A stretch of 64,000 nucleotides of DNA, from the NCBI GenBank assembly GCA_015057435.1, contig SVEJ01000008.1, positions 1 through 64,000 of the forward strand, in the 5' to 3' direction. The DNA is from Lachnospiraceae bacterium (GTDB lineage: Bacteria > Bacillota > Clostridia > Lachnospirales > Lachnospiraceae). Shown piece by piece: positions 45,674-54,886 of this stretch; within the stretch, counting starts at the first letter, position 1, and every line of letters begins with the position of its first letter. The position numbers and the translations under genes were made by a program. The notes beneath the pieces are model-generated. The model had not been told where the DNA came from, made no database searches, and worked only from the letters and a program-made list of their open reading frames with translations.

Positions 45674-47449
45674 ATGAAGGGAAAATGGAAAAAAATAGGA
45701 GCATTTGTATTGTTTGCTTTTGCTATGTTGGCAGTTCCAACGCCAATGGTGCATGCTATAGAAATGATAGACCAAGGTGATATCAAGTATGCGATAGATA
45801 CAGAAAATAATATGGCAGTGGTGTCTCGAGGTGCGGATACAATTGTCAATGCTGTGATTTTGGAAGAAGTGATATATGAGGGAAAGGCATATCCTGTTGT
45901 AGCAATAGGAGAAGTTGCATTTATGCAATGTTACCGAATGAAGACAGTTTCTATTCCGGATAGCGTGACCAGCATTGGAATGAGTGCTTTTATGTTTTGT
46001 ACTAGTTTGGAAGAGATACTGATACCTGATAGTGTTACAAGTATTGGGGAATATGCATTTTATCATTGTGACAAATTGAAGCATGCCATAATACCGGATA
46101 GTGTTGTTTTTACTATGGAAGACCAGGCTATTTTTGGTGAATGTGAAGGATTGGAAAGCATTACATTGCCATCCAACTTGAAGATAATTCCACCGGGGTT
46201 GTGTTTTTCGTGTCCTAATTTGAAAAGTGTAACAATTCCATCAGGAGTTACTGAGATTGGCTTTCGTTCCTTTTCTGAATGTCAGAGTCTTGAATCTATA
46301 ACGATTCCGGAGGGTGTGACGAAGGTGGATTATAGTGCATTTGAAGGTTGTGCAAATCTAAAAGAAATCTACTATCCTGTTGCATTAAAGGGTCAGCTGG
46401 AGGAAACAGCTATTCCAAAAACGGCTACTCAAATTGGATATAAAGTCAATGACAATGGGACACTCTCTTTAGAGGTATTATATATACCGGAAGGTATTAC
46501 TGAGATTGTAATTCCTGAGACTATCGATGGGAAAAATGTTACTTCGATTAGCGGGTTAGAGAATTCGAATATAAAAATTAAATGTAATAAGCATGCTGTT
46601 TCAGAATGGGGGAAAGACACAGCGTATCACTGGATTACCAATTGTAGCGTGTGTGGCAAGGTTGACAATTCTGACAAAGAAAAGCACAGCTATGGTGATG
46701 GTACCAAGGCGTGTGTATGCGGATATGTACCATTTACTTTGAAAATGGAAGAGAAAAACATTACCGCAATGTATGGCGAAGAGAAGATGATCACCTTTGA
46801 TGTGACGGCAACAGCAACGTTTGGAACAGAGAAGATCATGTATGAGTGGTTTGAAGATGGAAAGTCGATTATCAAAGGCGATGTTCCTTCTTTCGGAGTT
46901 CCGATTGGAAAAGAAGTGGGGACATATACATATTATTGTAAGGTTTCCTGTGGAGCATATAGTGTGCAAAGTGCCGATGTGAAGGTAACAATTACAGTAC
47001 CGAAAAAAGGAAAGGTATTCTGTCATACAAGGTCTGGCGGAAAGTACAAAATTGTAAAGAATAGTAAGAAGAAAAAAGAAGTAACCTATGTGAAACCGAT
47101 GAATGCAAAGAAGACTGAAACGATTCCAGACACCATTAAGGTGGGGGGAGCTACTTATAAGGTAACCGGAATTGCAGCAAAAGCATTTCAGAAGAATAGA
47201 AAAATCACTAAGGTAACCATCGGGACAAATGTTACTTCCATTGGTGCAAAGGCATTTTATAAATGTACGAAGCTTAAGAGTATTCACATTAAATCGAAAA
47301 AGCTGACTACCAAAAAAGTAGGAAGTAAAGCCTTTGCAAATACACATAAAAAGGTAACTGTTAAGGTTCCAAAGAAGAAGCTTAACACATATAAGAAAAT
47401 GCTGAAAACAAAGGGAATCAGTACGAAAGCAAAATATAAGAAATTATAG
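45674..47449 (+). CDS. BspA-like LRR surface protein
   Basis: Protein of 591 aa. Signal peptide (1-28, ending MVHAIE), LRR_5 repeats at about 50-240 (MKTVSIPDSVTSIGMSAF), a Cys/His-rich patch at about 315-355 (NCSVCGKVD, HSYGDGTKACVCGYV) that may bind metal or form disulfides, an Ig-like domain (about 356-445), and the shared Lys-rich LRR module (about 445-591; ends VPKKKLNTYKKMLKTKG). AAGGAG at 45659-45664. Own promoter and terminator, so a single-gene unit. Predicted surface adhesin-like role by family only. Confidence 0.8.
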   Translation: MKGKWKKIGAFVLFAFAMLAVPTPMVHAIEMIDQGDIKYAIDTENNMAVVSRGADTIVNAVILEEVIYEGKAYPVVAIGEVAFMQCYRMKTVSIPDSVTSIGMSAFMFCTSLEEILIPDSVTSIGEYAFYHCDKLKHAIIPDSVVFTMEDQAIFGECEGLESITLPSNLKIIPPGLCFSCPNLKSVTIPSGVTEIGFRSFSECQSLESITIPEGVTKVDYSAFEGCANLKEIYYPVALKGQLEETAIPKTATQIGYKVNDNGTLSLEVLYIPEGITEIVIPETIDGKNVTSISGLENSNIKIKCNKHAVSEWGKDTAYHWITNCSVCGKVDNSDKEKHSYGDGTKACVCGYVPFTLKMEEKNITAMYGEEKMITFDVTATATFGTEKIMYEWFEDGKSIIKGDVPSFGVPIGKEVGTYTYYCKVSCGAYSVQSADVKVTITVPKKGKVFCHTRSGGKYKIVKNSKKKKEVTYVKPMNAKKTETIPDTIKVGGATYKVTGIAAKAFQKNRKITKVTIGTNVTSIGAKAFYKCTKLKSIHIKSKKLTTKKVGSKAFANTHKKVTVKVPKKKLNTYKKMLKTKGISTKAKYKKL

Positions 47450-47475
47450 AATGTAGCGTAGTAGTGTTCGATGAT

Positions 47476-47509
47476 AGAGTGGTCGATTTTGAATCGACTA
47501 CTCTTTTTT
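47476..47509 (+). terminator. Intrinsic terminator
   Basis: AGAGTGGTCGATT 47476-47488 pairs with AATCGACTACTCT 47492-47504 (one G-T wobble), loop TTG, then a T run to 47509. Confidence 0.9.
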
Positions 47510-47553
47510 CATGATTTCTTTCGTATTTTGTTCATAGATATTTAATATTCTTG

Positions 47554-47562
47554 TGATATACT
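47554..47562 (+). promoter_or_regulatory. Extended -10 promoter of the alarmone synthetase gene
   Basis: TGATATACT at 47554-47562; no convincing -35 box. Confidence 0.5.
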
Positions 47563-47650
47563 TACTTTCGGATTGCAACAAATTGACAAGGAAATTTGTT
47601 GAATGGGTGGAAGAGTTTTACGACAGAATAGAGCGACACGAGGTGATGAA

Positions 47651-48397
47651 ATGACAGAGCAAAATATTATGCTTCCGAGTTTGAGAGAAAAGGAACATGA
47701 GATAGCAATGATTCCTGAAGATATGATGGAACAGCTTAAGATGGTGATGCAAAATTCCCAGCAATTTCAGGAAATGATGATGATGTACAAATGTGCGATT
47801 CGCGAGGTACGGACGAAAGCGGAAGTATTAAATGACGAGATGTCCGTAAGATATCATAGAAATCCAATCAGCAGTATTACTTCGAGAGTGAAGAAACCGG
47901 AGAGTATTGCGGAAAAGCTTATGCGCAAAGGGTTACCATTTACCGTAGAAGCAATTATGAGTAATCTTTCGGATGTTGCCGGTGTGCGAATTATATGTGA
48001 ATTTATCGATGATATTTATACGATTGCTGCAATGCTTGCTATGCAAGATGACCTGAAACTGATTCAGATTAAGGATTATATTAAGTATCCGAAAGATAAC
48101 GGATATCGGAGTTATCACATGATTGTAGAGATTCCTGTTTTCTTTTCAAAAGGTAAGACGCCGATGCGGGTGGAGATTCAGATTCGTACGATTGCGATGG
48201 ATTTCTGGGCGAGTCTTGATCATGAACTTAAGTATAAGAAAGATATTAATCCGGAAGATGAGGAAGTGATAGCAACAGAGCTTCTTTCATGTGCGGAAAG
48301 AATTGCAGAAACAGATATGATTATGCAACAGATTCGTATGAAATTAGATGATGTTGAAAAGAAAAAAATGAAGACAGAAATTATTATTGACGAATAA
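47651..48397 (+). CDS. Small alarmone synthetase, (p)ppGpp synthetase
   Basis: Protein of 248 aa holding only a RelA/SpoT synthetase domain, with no HD hydrolase or C-terminal regulatory domains, as in RelQ/RelP-type enzymes. Seen motifs: RVKKPESIAEKLMRKG for ATP binding, DVAGVRIICEF, DNGYRSYH, and EIQIRTIAMDFWASLDHELKYK. It transfers pyrophosphate from ATP to GDP or GTP. GAGGTG before ATG 47651 sets the start; an upstream in-frame start at 47603 is less likely. Lies between two terminators, so it is transcribed alone. Confidence 0.9.
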   Translation: MTEQNIMLPSLREKEHEIAMIPEDMMEQLKMVMQNSQQFQEMMMMYKCAIREVRTKAEVLNDEMSVRYHRNPISSITSRVKKPESIAEKLMRKGLPFTVEAIMSNLSDVAGVRIICEFIDDIYTIAAMLAMQDDLKLIQIKDYIKYPKDNGYRSYHMIVEIPVFFSKGKTPMRVEIQIRTIAMDFWASLDHELKYKKDINPEDEEVIATELLSCAERIAETDMIMQQIRMKLDDVEKKKMKTEIIIDE

Positions 48398-48420
48398 ATG
48401 CATGAATGATAAAAAAAGGA

Positions 48421-48461
48421 CGACAAGATTGGTAAACTTTCATCTTGTCGCTCTTTTTTTA
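48421..48461 (+). terminator. Intrinsic terminator
   Basis: CGACAAGAT 48421-48429 pairs with ATCTTGTCG 48442-48450, followed by CTC and a T run to 48461. Confidence 0.85.
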
Positions 48462-48516
48462 TTGTTGTACAATGAATGAGGTCGATTATATGCATTCTGG
48501 AAGAAAGGACAAAACA

Positions 48517-50256
48517 ATGCGTAAAACAAAAATTATATGTACATTAGGACCGTCCACGGAGGACGATTCAGTTTTAAGAGATTTGATGATAGAAGGTATG
48601 AATGTAGCCAGGTTTAACTTTTCTCATGGCGACCATGCCCAACATGAAAAGAATCTAAAAAGAGTGAAAAAATTGCGTGAGGAATTAGGCCTTCCGATTG
48701 CAGCTTTACTGGATACAAAAGGACCTGAGATTCGCGTCAAAACGTTCAAGAATGGTAAGGTTGAATTGAAAAACGGACAAGAGTTTACCTTGACAACAAG
48801 AGATGTGGAAGGTGATGAATCAATCGTCTCTATCACATATGAAGATTTGGTGAATGATGTTAAGGTTGGTAATAAGATTTTGATTGATGACGGTCTTATT
48901 TCTATGCATGTAGAGAGTATCACAGAAACAGATATTCTTTGTGTTGTAGAGAATGGTGGACCGGTATCCGATCGCAAAGGTGTGAATGTTCCAAATGTTG
49001 CACTTTCGATGCCGTATGTTAGTGACAAGGATAAAGCGGATATCATTTTTGGTATTGAACAGGGATTTGATTTTATCGCCGCATCCTTTGTTCGTTCTGC
49101 GAATGATATATTAGAGATTCGTGATATTTTGAGTCAGCATAATTGTAATTTCATTAATATTATTGCGAAGATTGAAAATATGCAGGGCGTACAAAATATT
49201 GACGAAATTATTCGTGTTTCCGATGGCGTTATGATTGCCAGAGGAGATATGGGTGTTGAGATTCCGTTTGAGGAAGTTCCGGCAATCCAGAAGATGATTA
49301 TTAAGAAAGTTTATAATGCAGAAAAGATTGTTATTACGGCGACACAGATGTTAGATTCTATGATGAAGAATCCGCGTCCGACAAGAGCGGAGGCTACTGA
49401 TGTTGCGAATGCTATCTACGATGGCACATCAGCGATTATGCTCTCAGGTGAAACTGCAGCAGGTCTTTATCCGGTGGAAGCATTGAAGACAATGGTTCGT
49501 ATTACTGAAAGCACAGAGGCCGATATTGATTTGGTGAAACGTTTCAATAACAGAGACAGTTTGATGAATCCGGATATTACGAATGCGATTGCACATGCTA
49601 CTTGTACAACGGCAATGGATTTGAATGCGACAGCAATTGTAACGGTAACCAAGTCCGGTAAGACAGCAAGAATGATTTCAAAATACAGACCGGCATGTCC
49701 GATTATCGGATGCAGTCCGTATGAAAATGTGTGGAGACAGTTGAACCTCTCATGGGGTGTTTTGCCTTTGATGGTTGAGGAAAAGACGAATACAGATGAT
49801 TTGTTTGAGCATGCAATAGAAGAAGCAGAAAAAGCAAAGTATGTAAAGCAGGGGGAAATCACTGTTATCACGGCAGGTGTTCCGCTTGGTGTTTCCGGTA
49901 CAACCAATCTGATCAAGGTTCATGTGGTAGGTCATATCCTGATCAAAGGACGAGGCGTGAATAACAGAAAAGCAACGGCAAGTCTTTGCGTAGGACAAGA
50001 TGAGATGGATATTATTGACAATTTCAAAGAAGGCGATATTATCGTTCTTCCGGAAACAAGTAATGACATTATGGATGAACTTAGACAGGCATCCGGCATT
50101 ATCGTAGAAAAAGAAGGACATAATTCTCATGCAGGTATTGTGGGATTAAGTCTTGATATTCCGGTTATTCTTGGTGCAGAGAATGCAACCCAGATTTTGA
50201 AGTCGGGTGCAGTTGTTACGATGGATGCTGAAAAGGGAATAGTATCTTCTACCTGA
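48517..50256 (+). CDS. pyk: Pyruvate kinase with C-terminal PEP-utiliser domain
   Basis: Protein of 579 aa. The barrel shows KIICTLGPST, NVARFNFSHG, LLDTKGPEIR, KIENMQGV, MIARGDMGVE and the ATQMLDSM catalytic segment; the regulatory C-domain follows. Residues about 475-579 form an extra swivelling domain of the PEP-utiliser type (GHNSHAGIVGL with a His), known from Bacillus-type enzymes. It converts PEP and ADP to pyruvate and ATP. ATG 48517 follows GAAAGGAC and fits the family; earlier in-frame ATG codons (48445, 48472, 48490) lie in the promoter zone, where a TACAAT box is at 48468-48473. Confidence 0.96.
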   Translation: MRKTKIICTLGPSTEDDSVLRDLMIEGMNVARFNFSHGDHAQHEKNLKRVKKLREELGLPIAALLDTKGPEIRVKTFKNGKVELKNGQEFTLTTRDVEGDESIVSITYEDLVNDVKVGNKILIDDGLISMHVESITETDILCVVENGGPVSDRKGVNVPNVALSMPYVSDKDKADIIFGIEQGFDFIAASFVRSANDILEIRDILSQHNCNFINIIAKIENMQGVQNIDEIIRVSDGVMIARGDMGVEIPFEEVPAIQKMIIKKVYNAEKIVITATQMLDSMMKNPRPTRAEATDVANAIYDGTSAIMLSGETAAGLYPVEALKTMVRITESTEADIDLVKRFNNRDSLMNPDITNAIAHATCTTAMDLNATAIVTVTKSGKTARMISKYRPACPIIGCSPYENVWRQLNLSWGVLPLMVEEKTNTDDLFEHAIEEAEKAKYVKQGEITVITAGVPLGVSGTTNLIKVHVVGHILIKGRGVNNRKATASLCVGQDEMDIIDNFKEGDIIVLPETSNDIMDELRQASGIIVEKEGHNSHAGIVGLSLDIPVILGAENATQILKSGAVVTMDAEKGIVSST

Positions 50257-50283
50257 TGATGAGAACAACAAAGGAGAAAATGT

Positions 50284-50958
50284 ATGGCGCAGGCGAAACA
50301 GCAGACAATGATATGTCCACATTGTAAAAAGGAAATAACGATTAATGTATGGGAAAAGGTAGAACTTCCATATGATTTAATGCAAAGAGATCTTGTGTTA
50401 CAGAACACATTTTTTAAGGTCGATTGTGTGAATTGTCAGGCTACATTTACAATTGCATATCGATGTCAGTATAATGATATGGAACGAAAGTATCTGTTAT
50501 GGGTAGCTCCGGTGATGGATGAAAAGACGCAGAATGAAGTTGCCCAATACAATCAAAAGCTTAGAACCGATAATGCGCTTCGTCTCGCACAAGGTGGGTA
50601 TCGTTATCGCATTGTCCATAATGACAATGAGCTACGCGAGAAGGTGGTTATATTTGATGAGGGGTTAGATGACCGCTTTATCGAAACACTGAAGATTGTG
50701 TATGTTCCTTTGATTAAGAATAAGATGGGTGAAACAACACAGATTACAGGCATTTATTTTGATAAAAAGCATACAGGTGGATATCAATTCATTGTTACGT
50801 TTGATAATAAGCCGCCGATGCGTGCAAATGTCAATATGGATATCTATCATGATATGACAAAAAAGTTGATGGATATAGCAAATCGCAATACGCCGGAAGG
50901 GTTATGCAGGATTGATGCAGACTGGGGATTGAAGGTCATGATGCATGAAGTGGAGTAG
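50284..50958 (+). CDS. CpXC domain protein
   Basis: Protein of 224 aa. It begins with a zinc-ribbon-like pair of motifs (CPHC at residues 11-14 and CVNC near 50-53) typical of the CpXC domain, followed by an alpha/beta region without recognised family. It starts 27 bases after pyruvate kinase with GGAG upstream, so it is probably the second gene of that operon. Cytoplasmic; function unknown. Confidence 0.65.
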   Translation: MAQAKQQTMICPHCKKEITINVWEKVELPYDLMQRDLVLQNTFFKVDCVNCQATFTIAYRCQYNDMERKYLLWVAPVMDEKTQNEVAQYNQKLRTDNALRLAQGGYRYRIVHNDNELREKVVIFDEGLDDRFIETLKIVYVPLIKNKMGETTQITGIYFDKKHTGGYQFIVTFDNKPPMRANVNMDIYHDMTKKLMDIANRNTPEGLCRIDADWGLKVMMHEVE

Positions 50959-50995
50959 AATATATATTATCATCTTATAAATTGAATGAATTAGA

Positions 50996-51027
50996 AGGGC
51001 TGTCTCTTATAAGGGACAGCCCTTTTT
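50996..51027 (+). terminator. Intrinsic terminator after the pyk operon
   Basis: AGGGCTGTC 50996-51004 pairs with GACAGCCCT 51015-51023, followed by TTTTT. A lower tier (TC with GG) extends the stem. Confidence 0.9.
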
Positions 51028-51106
51028 GTATAATCAAGATGTATAAGACATATCTGATTTTAAGTTGTTTTTCGGGAAGTATATGAAGTGAGAGGAGTGT
51101 TAAGTT

Positions 51107-51637
51107 GTGACAAGAGAAGAGAGAATTATTCAATTAGAGGAGACATTACGGATGATGGAATATGAAGAGGCGTTGTTGACATGTGTGAGAAGGACAAGCG
51201 TAGCAAGTCACCCTTTTCAAAAGTTGGAAGAGAGGATGAAAGACGGAGAAGTGTATTTGGAGGCGGATGTATTTGCTTCTGATAAGATTTGTGTTAAGCA
51301 ATTGAGAACGGAGAATGTGATAGAAGAATTGATTTCTTTGCATGAACAACACCCAATGGAACAGTTGGGGATTAAGCTGCCGTTGCGTTTTGCCAAACTA
51401 GGCGGCAATGTTTTGCGCGGTGGTGACGGGGTGGAGGAGAGTTTGTGTCGAAGTACGACACTTTATCCTTGTTATGACAAGTGTGTGGATGGATATGTAT
51501 GTTTGCCGGATGTGCTTTGTCTGCGAGATGGGAATGGGAATTTATTGAAAGATGATGAACGTTTTTTTATTCATGTAATTATAGAATATGGAAAAGAAGA
51601 GGAAGGACAAGATGCCAAGATACTTCTTTTTGAATAG
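51107..51637 (+). CDS. Truncated microbial PARG-like protein
   Basis: Protein of 176 aa starting at GTG, with AGAGGAG about 9 bases upstream. Residues about 90-160 resemble the central part of microbial-type poly(ADP-ribose) glycohydrolases (TIGR02452/DUF2263): RFAKLGGNVLRGGDGVEESLCRS corresponds to the GGG...QEE loop (split: RFAKLGGNVLRGG and DGVEESLCRSTTLY), and LPDVLCLRDGNGNLL corresponds to the SPDVPVFRDDDG segment. Gln of QEE is Val here, the third Gly of GGG is Asn, and the C-terminal macrodomain part is missing, so activity is doubtful. It may be a degenerate paralogue or a binding-only protein. It lies just before spoIIR but has no known link to it. Confidence 0.5.
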   Translation: MTREERIIQLEETLRMMEYEEALLTCVRRTSVASHPFQKLEERMKDGEVYLEADVFASDKICVKQLRTENVIEELISLHEQHPMEQLGIKLPLRFAKLGGNVLRGGDGVEESLCRSTTLYPCYDKCVDGYVCLPDVLCLRDGNGNLLKDDERFFIHVIIEYGKEEEGQDAKILLFE

Positions 51638-51695
51638 AATGGCTAGAAGAGGTAATACTTTCAGATAAGAACAAGAATGAAGGAAGGGATTATCT

Positions 51696-52568
51696 ATGAA
51701 AGTATTTCGTGATATGTGTATTGCTATTTTATTAGGAGTTGTTGGAGGTATATTGGTAACAACCATATCATATTATCATGACCATAAGGAAGGCGGCTTG
51801 AAACAGACGATTCTTGCTGTGGCGAACAGTTTTGATGTGGTGTCAGATGCATACTCCGCATCGGATGAGAACCTGTTGTTAGGGGAAGATGAGTTGGTTA
51901 TGGATGAAGAGTTATTGGAGGTATTAGGTGAAGTGCAGCCTGAGGATTTGGAGGCGGCAGCAGATGTGGTGCTTGATTCGGTGATGGCGCGAAGTGACAT
52001 GCAAGAAGACATTTTGGCTATGGATTCTGCGGACGGGAATGTTGATGAGGGAGAGCCTTATTCCGGTATTATGCGTTTTCATGTAAGAGCGAATAGTGAT
52101 TTTAGTGAGGATCAGGAATTGAAAGTTGCAGTGAAAGAGGATGTGGTTACTTATCTGAAACCGTTGCTTGCGGAGTGCAAAAGTGTTGACGAAAGTAAAG
52201 AAATTCTGGTGTCTAATTTGCGTAATATCTATACGGTGGCACGGAATACAATTGTAGAACAAGGCTACGACTATACTGTGAAAGTATATGTTACACAAGA
52301 GACATTTCCGGAAAAAGTATATGGAGATATGGTGTTTCCGGAAGGCGATTATCAAGCGCTTCGCATAGATATCGGCGAAGCAAAAGGTCAGAATTGGTGG
52401 GGAATTATGTATCCGCCGCTCTGTTTTATTGATGATGCGATTTCGGCAGATTCACAAGAAGGAAAAGCAATGCTAAAGGAAAGTCTCACACCGCAAGAGT
52501 ATGCAAGATTATTCATGGAATCGGATGTTAAGATAGAATCGCGATTATGGAATATTCTTAAGAAGTGA
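51696..52568 (+). CDS. spoIIR: Stage II sporulation protein R
   Basis: Protein of 290 aa. An N-terminal membrane/signal segment (8-25; IAILLGVVGGILVTTI) is followed by an acidic insert (about 30-115) and the SpoIIR domain: RFHVRANSDFSEDQELK, FPEKVYGDMVFPEGDYQALRIDIGEAKGQNWWGIMYPPLCF (split: YGDMVFPEGDYQALRI and GQNWWGIMYPPLCF). SpoIIR is made in the forespore and triggers processing of pro-sigma E in the mother cell. Its presence says the lineage sporulates or once did. The acidic insert makes it longer than usual. Confidence 0.88.
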   Translation: MKVFRDMCIAILLGVVGGILVTTISYYHDHKEGGLKQTILAVANSFDVVSDAYSASDENLLLGEDELVMDEELLEVLGEVQPEDLEAAADVVLDSVMARSDMQEDILAMDSADGNVDEGEPYSGIMRFHVRANSDFSEDQELKVAVKEDVVTYLKPLLAECKSVDESKEILVSNLRNIYTVARNTIVEQGYDYTVKVYVTQETFPEKVYGDMVFPEGDYQALRIDIGEAKGQNWWGIMYPPLCFIDDAISADSQEGKAMLKESLTPQEYARLFMESDVKIESRLWNILKK

Positions 52569-52591
52569 TAGAAGGACAATTCCTTTGCGAT

Positions 52592-52620
52592 GATTGTTTT
52601 TCTTGTGAAACTTTGATATA
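52592..52620 (+). promoter_or_regulatory. Promoter of ddl
   Basis: TTGTTT at 52592-52597, 17-base spacer, TATACT at 52615-52620 with TGA before it (extended -10). Confidence 0.65.
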
Positions 52621-52663
52621 CTAGGGAAGTAACTGTGAGAACAATAGGAAAGGGTAGTTCGGT

Positions 52664-53746
52664 ATGAGTAAGAAAAGTATTGCGATTATATTTGGTGGAC
52701 AGTCTTCAGAACATGATATATCGTGTATATCCGTACAGACTGTAGCGAAAGCGGTGAACCGGGATGTATATGAAATCACATATATAGGTATTACAAAGGA
52801 AGGTCATTGGCTTTTGGCACCATCGCTTGAGAGTATTGCGGACGGAAGTTGGAGAACTTCAGATACATCTGCGATTATATCTCCGGATGCAACGAAGAAA
52901 GAGGTTATATTAACAAGCCCAAGTGGTGTGTCAACGAGAAAGATAGATGTCATTTTTCCTGTTATGCATGGAATGTATGGTGAGGATGGAACGATTCAGG
53001 GATTATTTGAATTGGCACAGATTCCTTATGTGGGATGCGGTGTATTAGCCTCTGCAGCGGGAATGGATAAAGTGTATACGAAGATTATTGTTGAAGATTT
53101 AGGTATTCGCCAAGCAGAATATGTCTTGGTAAGGGCAGTTGATGTTGAAAAATCAGAGTCGGATGCTGCTTATATGGATGAGCAGGTAAGACGTGTAGAA
53201 GAGAAGTTGGAATATCCAGTGTTCATCAAACCAAGTAAAGCCGGTTCTTCTCAGGGTGTGTCAAAAGCACATGACCGAGCAGAGTTGATTGAAGGGTTGA
53301 AGCTTGCTGCGAAGCATGACACGAAGATTTTGGTGGAGCGAAATATTGTCGGAAGAGAAGTAGAGTGTGCAGTGTTAGGTAGTGCGTCAGATGTGAAGGC
53401 ATCAGGAATTGGAGAAATATTAGCTGCGGCTGAATTCTATGATTTTGACGCGAAGTATACGAATGCGGAATCGAAGACAGTTATTTCTCCGGAATTACCG
53501 GAAGGAAAAGAAGAAGAGATAAGAAATGCAGCAAAGGCAATTTTTGCTGCGTTGGATGGATATGGCCTTTCGAGAGTTGATTTCTTTTTGGAGAAAGAGA
53601 CGAATGAGATTGTGTTTAATGAGATTAACACACTTCCGGGATTTACATCTATCAGTATGTATCCAATGCTTTGGAATGCAAAGGGTATGAACATAGAAGA
53701 ATTAGTAGAGACACAGATTCAGTTAGCGTTTGAGAGAAAGTATTAG
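52664..53746 (+). CDS. ddl: D-alanine--D-alanine ligase
   Basis: Protein of 360 aa with GGQSSEHDIS at the N-terminus, HGMYGEDGTIQGLFEL, ATP-grasp segments (FIKPSKAGSSQGVSK) and FNEINTLPGFTSISMYP near the end. It joins two D-Ala for the peptidoglycan stem. The layout fits the larger VanA-like subgroup of Ddl enzymes found in Clostridia; the sequence alone does not show D-Lac or D-Ser specificity. With murI downstream it forms a cell wall block now interrupted by two unrelated genes. Confidence 0.95.
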   Translation: MSKKSIAIIFGGQSSEHDISCISVQTVAKAVNRDVYEITYIGITKEGHWLLAPSLESIADGSWRTSDTSAIISPDATKKEVILTSPSGVSTRKIDVIFPVMHGMYGEDGTIQGLFELAQIPYVGCGVLASAAGMDKVYTKIIVEDLGIRQAEYVLVRAVDVEKSESDAAYMDEQVRRVEEKLEYPVFIKPSKAGSSQGVSKAHDRAELIEGLKLAAKHDTKILVERNIVGREVECAVLGSASDVKASGIGEILAAAEFYDFDAKYTNAESKTVISPELPEGKEEEIRNAAKAIFAALDGYGLSRVDFFLEKETNEIVFNEINTLPGFTSISMYPMLWNAKGMNIEELVETQIQLAFERKY

Positions 53747-53761
53747 ATAAAGGAGAAGAAT

Positions 53762-54877
53762 ATGTCCAATATTGATATTAAGACACTTGAGATAAAAAAG
53801 GAAGCTGAACAGTGGAAGAAAGGAGGAAGAACGCTTTATAATAAGGCGGAAGCAATAGAACCTATAAGTAATGAGTTGACCTTATCGCCAGAATTAAACA
53901 AAACTCTTATTAAAACAAAAGACAATATAGAACTTTATGCAAGACAGTCGGAGGATATGCATCGTGCTATGCTGGAAATAGCACGACTTTATGAAACGTC
54001 AGAGCAGAACATAACTAAATCGAAAATAAAATCTAAAGGTGGACATACTCCTATAAGTAATGGTCATGATAATGGTTTGAATTCGAATGACAAAACAGAT
54101 AGTGACAAAGAGAATTTCAATTCTATAAAATATAAAGGAGAAGAATATCCGATTTATATTCCGGAAGACAAAGGACCAACTTTGCAATCTGCGGAAAAAT
54201 GGGAGAATGTATATGAAGATTCGATAATGGATTTAGATTTTGACTTCGAGAAAGCAATTATGGGCTTTTCTTTAGAAGAACCTAATAGGAATGTTTTTCC
54301 GGGAACTAGATCGAATGCCAATAAATTAGTAGCAACACATATATTGTTGGGGATATTTGGAGGTGTCGTGGCGGGTGCATCAACTACGAGTATCGATGTT
54401 TATTTGCAAGAGAGACCTATAGCAGGCTCAAAAAGAGCAGTTATAGGAGTAAGAAACTCCCAAGCTGCTGAAAAATTGCAAAATTTTGATTATAGCAAAC
54501 CGTTCAGTAGTTATGAATATATGAAACAAAATGGTGATGGGGCAGCTCAGAACAAGATGGATAGAGCGGTAGCGGGACTTTATGAGAATGTTACTGGAAA
54601 AAAATCGAATCCAATAAAATACAGATATGATGTACAAGTGACATTAGATGAGCGACACAAAAATGACAGATATCAAAGTTATATTTCGATTGATGAAGAT
54701 GGAAATTATGTTAAAACGAATGTTTCGTATTCCAAAGATGAAGTGCGTATTGTGGTGCGAGATGTATTTGGTAGAGAAACAGGAGAATCATATGTGGTGG
54801 ATTCAAATGATTCGGCAACGGAAGTTTTTGACCCGGAAATATCAGATATGTTGCGAGAAGTATTGGGTATAGAGTGA
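53762..54877 (+). CDS. Unrecognised protein with helical N-domain, effector-like
   Basis: Protein of 371 aa with AAAGGAG upstream. Residues 1-85 are charged and helical (EAEQWKKGGRTLYNKAEAI ... MHRAMLEIARLYE), similar in feel to WXG/LXG export domains of type VII secretion substrates. A polar linker follows (about 85-125), a hydrophobic stretch near 195-213 (LVATHILLGIFGGVVAGAS), and a beta-rich C-terminal region with SYISIDEDGNYVKTNVSYS. No signal peptide. No family is firmly recognised. Codon use is more AT-rich than in ddl and murI on either side. The following gene encodes a one-helix membrane protein, so an effector-immunity arrangement is possible but unproven. Confidence 0.45.
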   Translation: MSNIDIKTLEIKKEAEQWKKGGRTLYNKAEAIEPISNELTLSPELNKTLIKTKDNIELYARQSEDMHRAMLEIARLYETSEQNITKSKIKSKGGHTPISNGHDNGLNSNDKTDSDKENFNSIKYKGEEYPIYIPEDKGPTLQSAEKWENVYEDSIMDLDFDFEKAIMGFSLEEPNRNVFPGTRSNANKLVATHILLGIFGGVVAGASTTSIDVYLQERPIAGSKRAVIGVRNSQAAEKLQNFDYSKPFSSYEYMKQNGDGAAQNKMDRAVAGLYENVTGKKSNPIKYRYDVQVTLDERHKNDRYQSYISIDEDGNYVKTNVSYSKDEVRIVVRDVFGRETGESYVVDSNDSATEVFDPEISDMLREVLGIE

Positions 54878-54886
54878 GGGAGTTGA

